NCBI GenBank assembly: GCA_029204225.1
Contig: CM055103.1
Coordinates: 22,998,663 to 23,062,662, forward strand
Source of the DNA: Diphasiastrum complanatum
Lineage: Eukaryota; Streptophyta; Lycopodiopsida; Lycopodiales; Lycopodiaceae
Direction: 5' to 3'
DNA length: 64,000 nucleotides
Positions within the stretch are counted from its first letter, which is position 1; each line of letters begins with the position of its first letter. The notes below the pieces were generated by a model. It saw nothing but the letters and a program-made list of their open reading frames with translations. It did no database searches and had not been told where the DNA came from. This document shows positions 63,570-64,000 of the stretch, in pieces. The position numbers and the translations under genes are program-made.

Positions 63570-64000
63570 TGTTGGATTTACTTTCTCTCCACTCTCTGAA
63601 ATCCCATGTTAATCTAGTTCCATTAATATTGCTACAGTTTTACACGCATTCTCGCACAGTTTGCATAAATACTCTATTATTAAAGACACGGCAGTCCGAC
63701 TTGTCGGAGTTTGCCGACTTATCAGGGAAGCCCAACTTGGTCGACTTATCAGGGAACTGACTCATCAGGGACCATCATGACTCCATTGACTATCGACAAC
63801 AACACACTCGACTTCGAATAATCGAAGCCTTCTCACACCCACTTCTTGTACTGTACTTGGACAATGACAGCAGCAGCCACAATCTATTCCAGATTGCGCA
63901 ACGGCTCCATTTCATCTTCTTGTACATACATCTGCACAACTGTAAAATATATAGAGTTGATCATTGTAATCAATACACACACACACACACACACACACAC
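63556..64000 (+). mobile_element. 3' LTR (partial) with polypurine tract, same family as the solo LTR
   Basis: The purine tract agattaaggggggg is followed at 63570 by tgttggatttactttctc, the start of the same LTR family as 25201 and 53886. The block cgcacagtttgcataaata matches theirs. The window ends within the LTR. Because a purine tract precedes it, this is the 3' LTR of a plus-strand element whose body lies to the left. Confidence 0.75.
63975..64000 (+). repeat. (AC)13 microsatellite at the window edge
   Basis: A pure AC dinucleotide run that continues to the last base, so its true length is unknown. Confidence 0.95.

Overview
The window is nuclear DNA of a land plant with a large, transposon-rich genome. 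Two conserved plant genes are present, both on the minus strand and both stretched over many kilobases by introns full of mobile-element debris. LTR retrotransposons with tRNA-iMet-type primer sites (TGGTATCAGAGC and variants), hAT and CACTA relics, an L1-type ORF1 relic and long CT/GA microsatellites fill the rest. Long introns fit a gymnosperm, fern or another large-genome lineage; the sequence alone does not settle which.

Gene 1 is DNA2 (the JHS1-type replication helicase/nuclease). It starts at 23447 and runs down the minus strand past the window edge. Ten exons (655 codons, reading frame closed across every junction) carry the N-terminal region, the OB-like region and the first part of the Dna2 nuclease domain with the CPRR iron-sulphur motif. 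The rest of the nuclease and the helicase are not visible and presumably lie beyond coordinate 1. Intron 8 is 8.9 kb and holds an antisense hAT relic. Intron 3 holds a second hAT relic and a Ty3 fragment. Intron 10 (at least 5.8 kb) holds a decayed Ty3/gypsy element and an L1-type ORF1 relic. Three GA arrays sit 29-32 nt from DNA2 splice sites and a fourth lies 120 nt upstream of the start codon.

23.6-35.4 kb is intergenic. It holds a Ty1/copia element whose 5' LTR was split by a 2,465-bp CACTA-like element (TSD TGG), a minus-strand gypsy gag, a minus-strand copia RT/RNase H relic and an unidentified minus-strand ORF.

Gene 2 is ATG13, the HORMA-domain subunit of the ATG1 autophagy kinase complex, 49302 down to 35484 (three coding exons, 755 aa). 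Its 11-kb first intron carries a fairly young Ty3-like element (37973-43684) that keeps gag and protease but shows no reverse transcriptase or integrase.

49.3-64 kb is upstream repeat DNA. It holds tandem repeats near the ATG13 start, a copia RNase H relic, a gypsy gag relic, and a pair of 697-bp direct repeats, the first split by a 1,152-bp solo LTR with TSD CATTG. It also holds a complete copia-type element (57752-62549) with gag, zinc knuckle and protease but an unrecognised ORF in place of integrase/RT/RNase H, and a leader carrying two primer sites with a tRNA-like sequence between them. The window ends in a third copy of the same LTR family as the CACTA-split LTR and the solo LTR.
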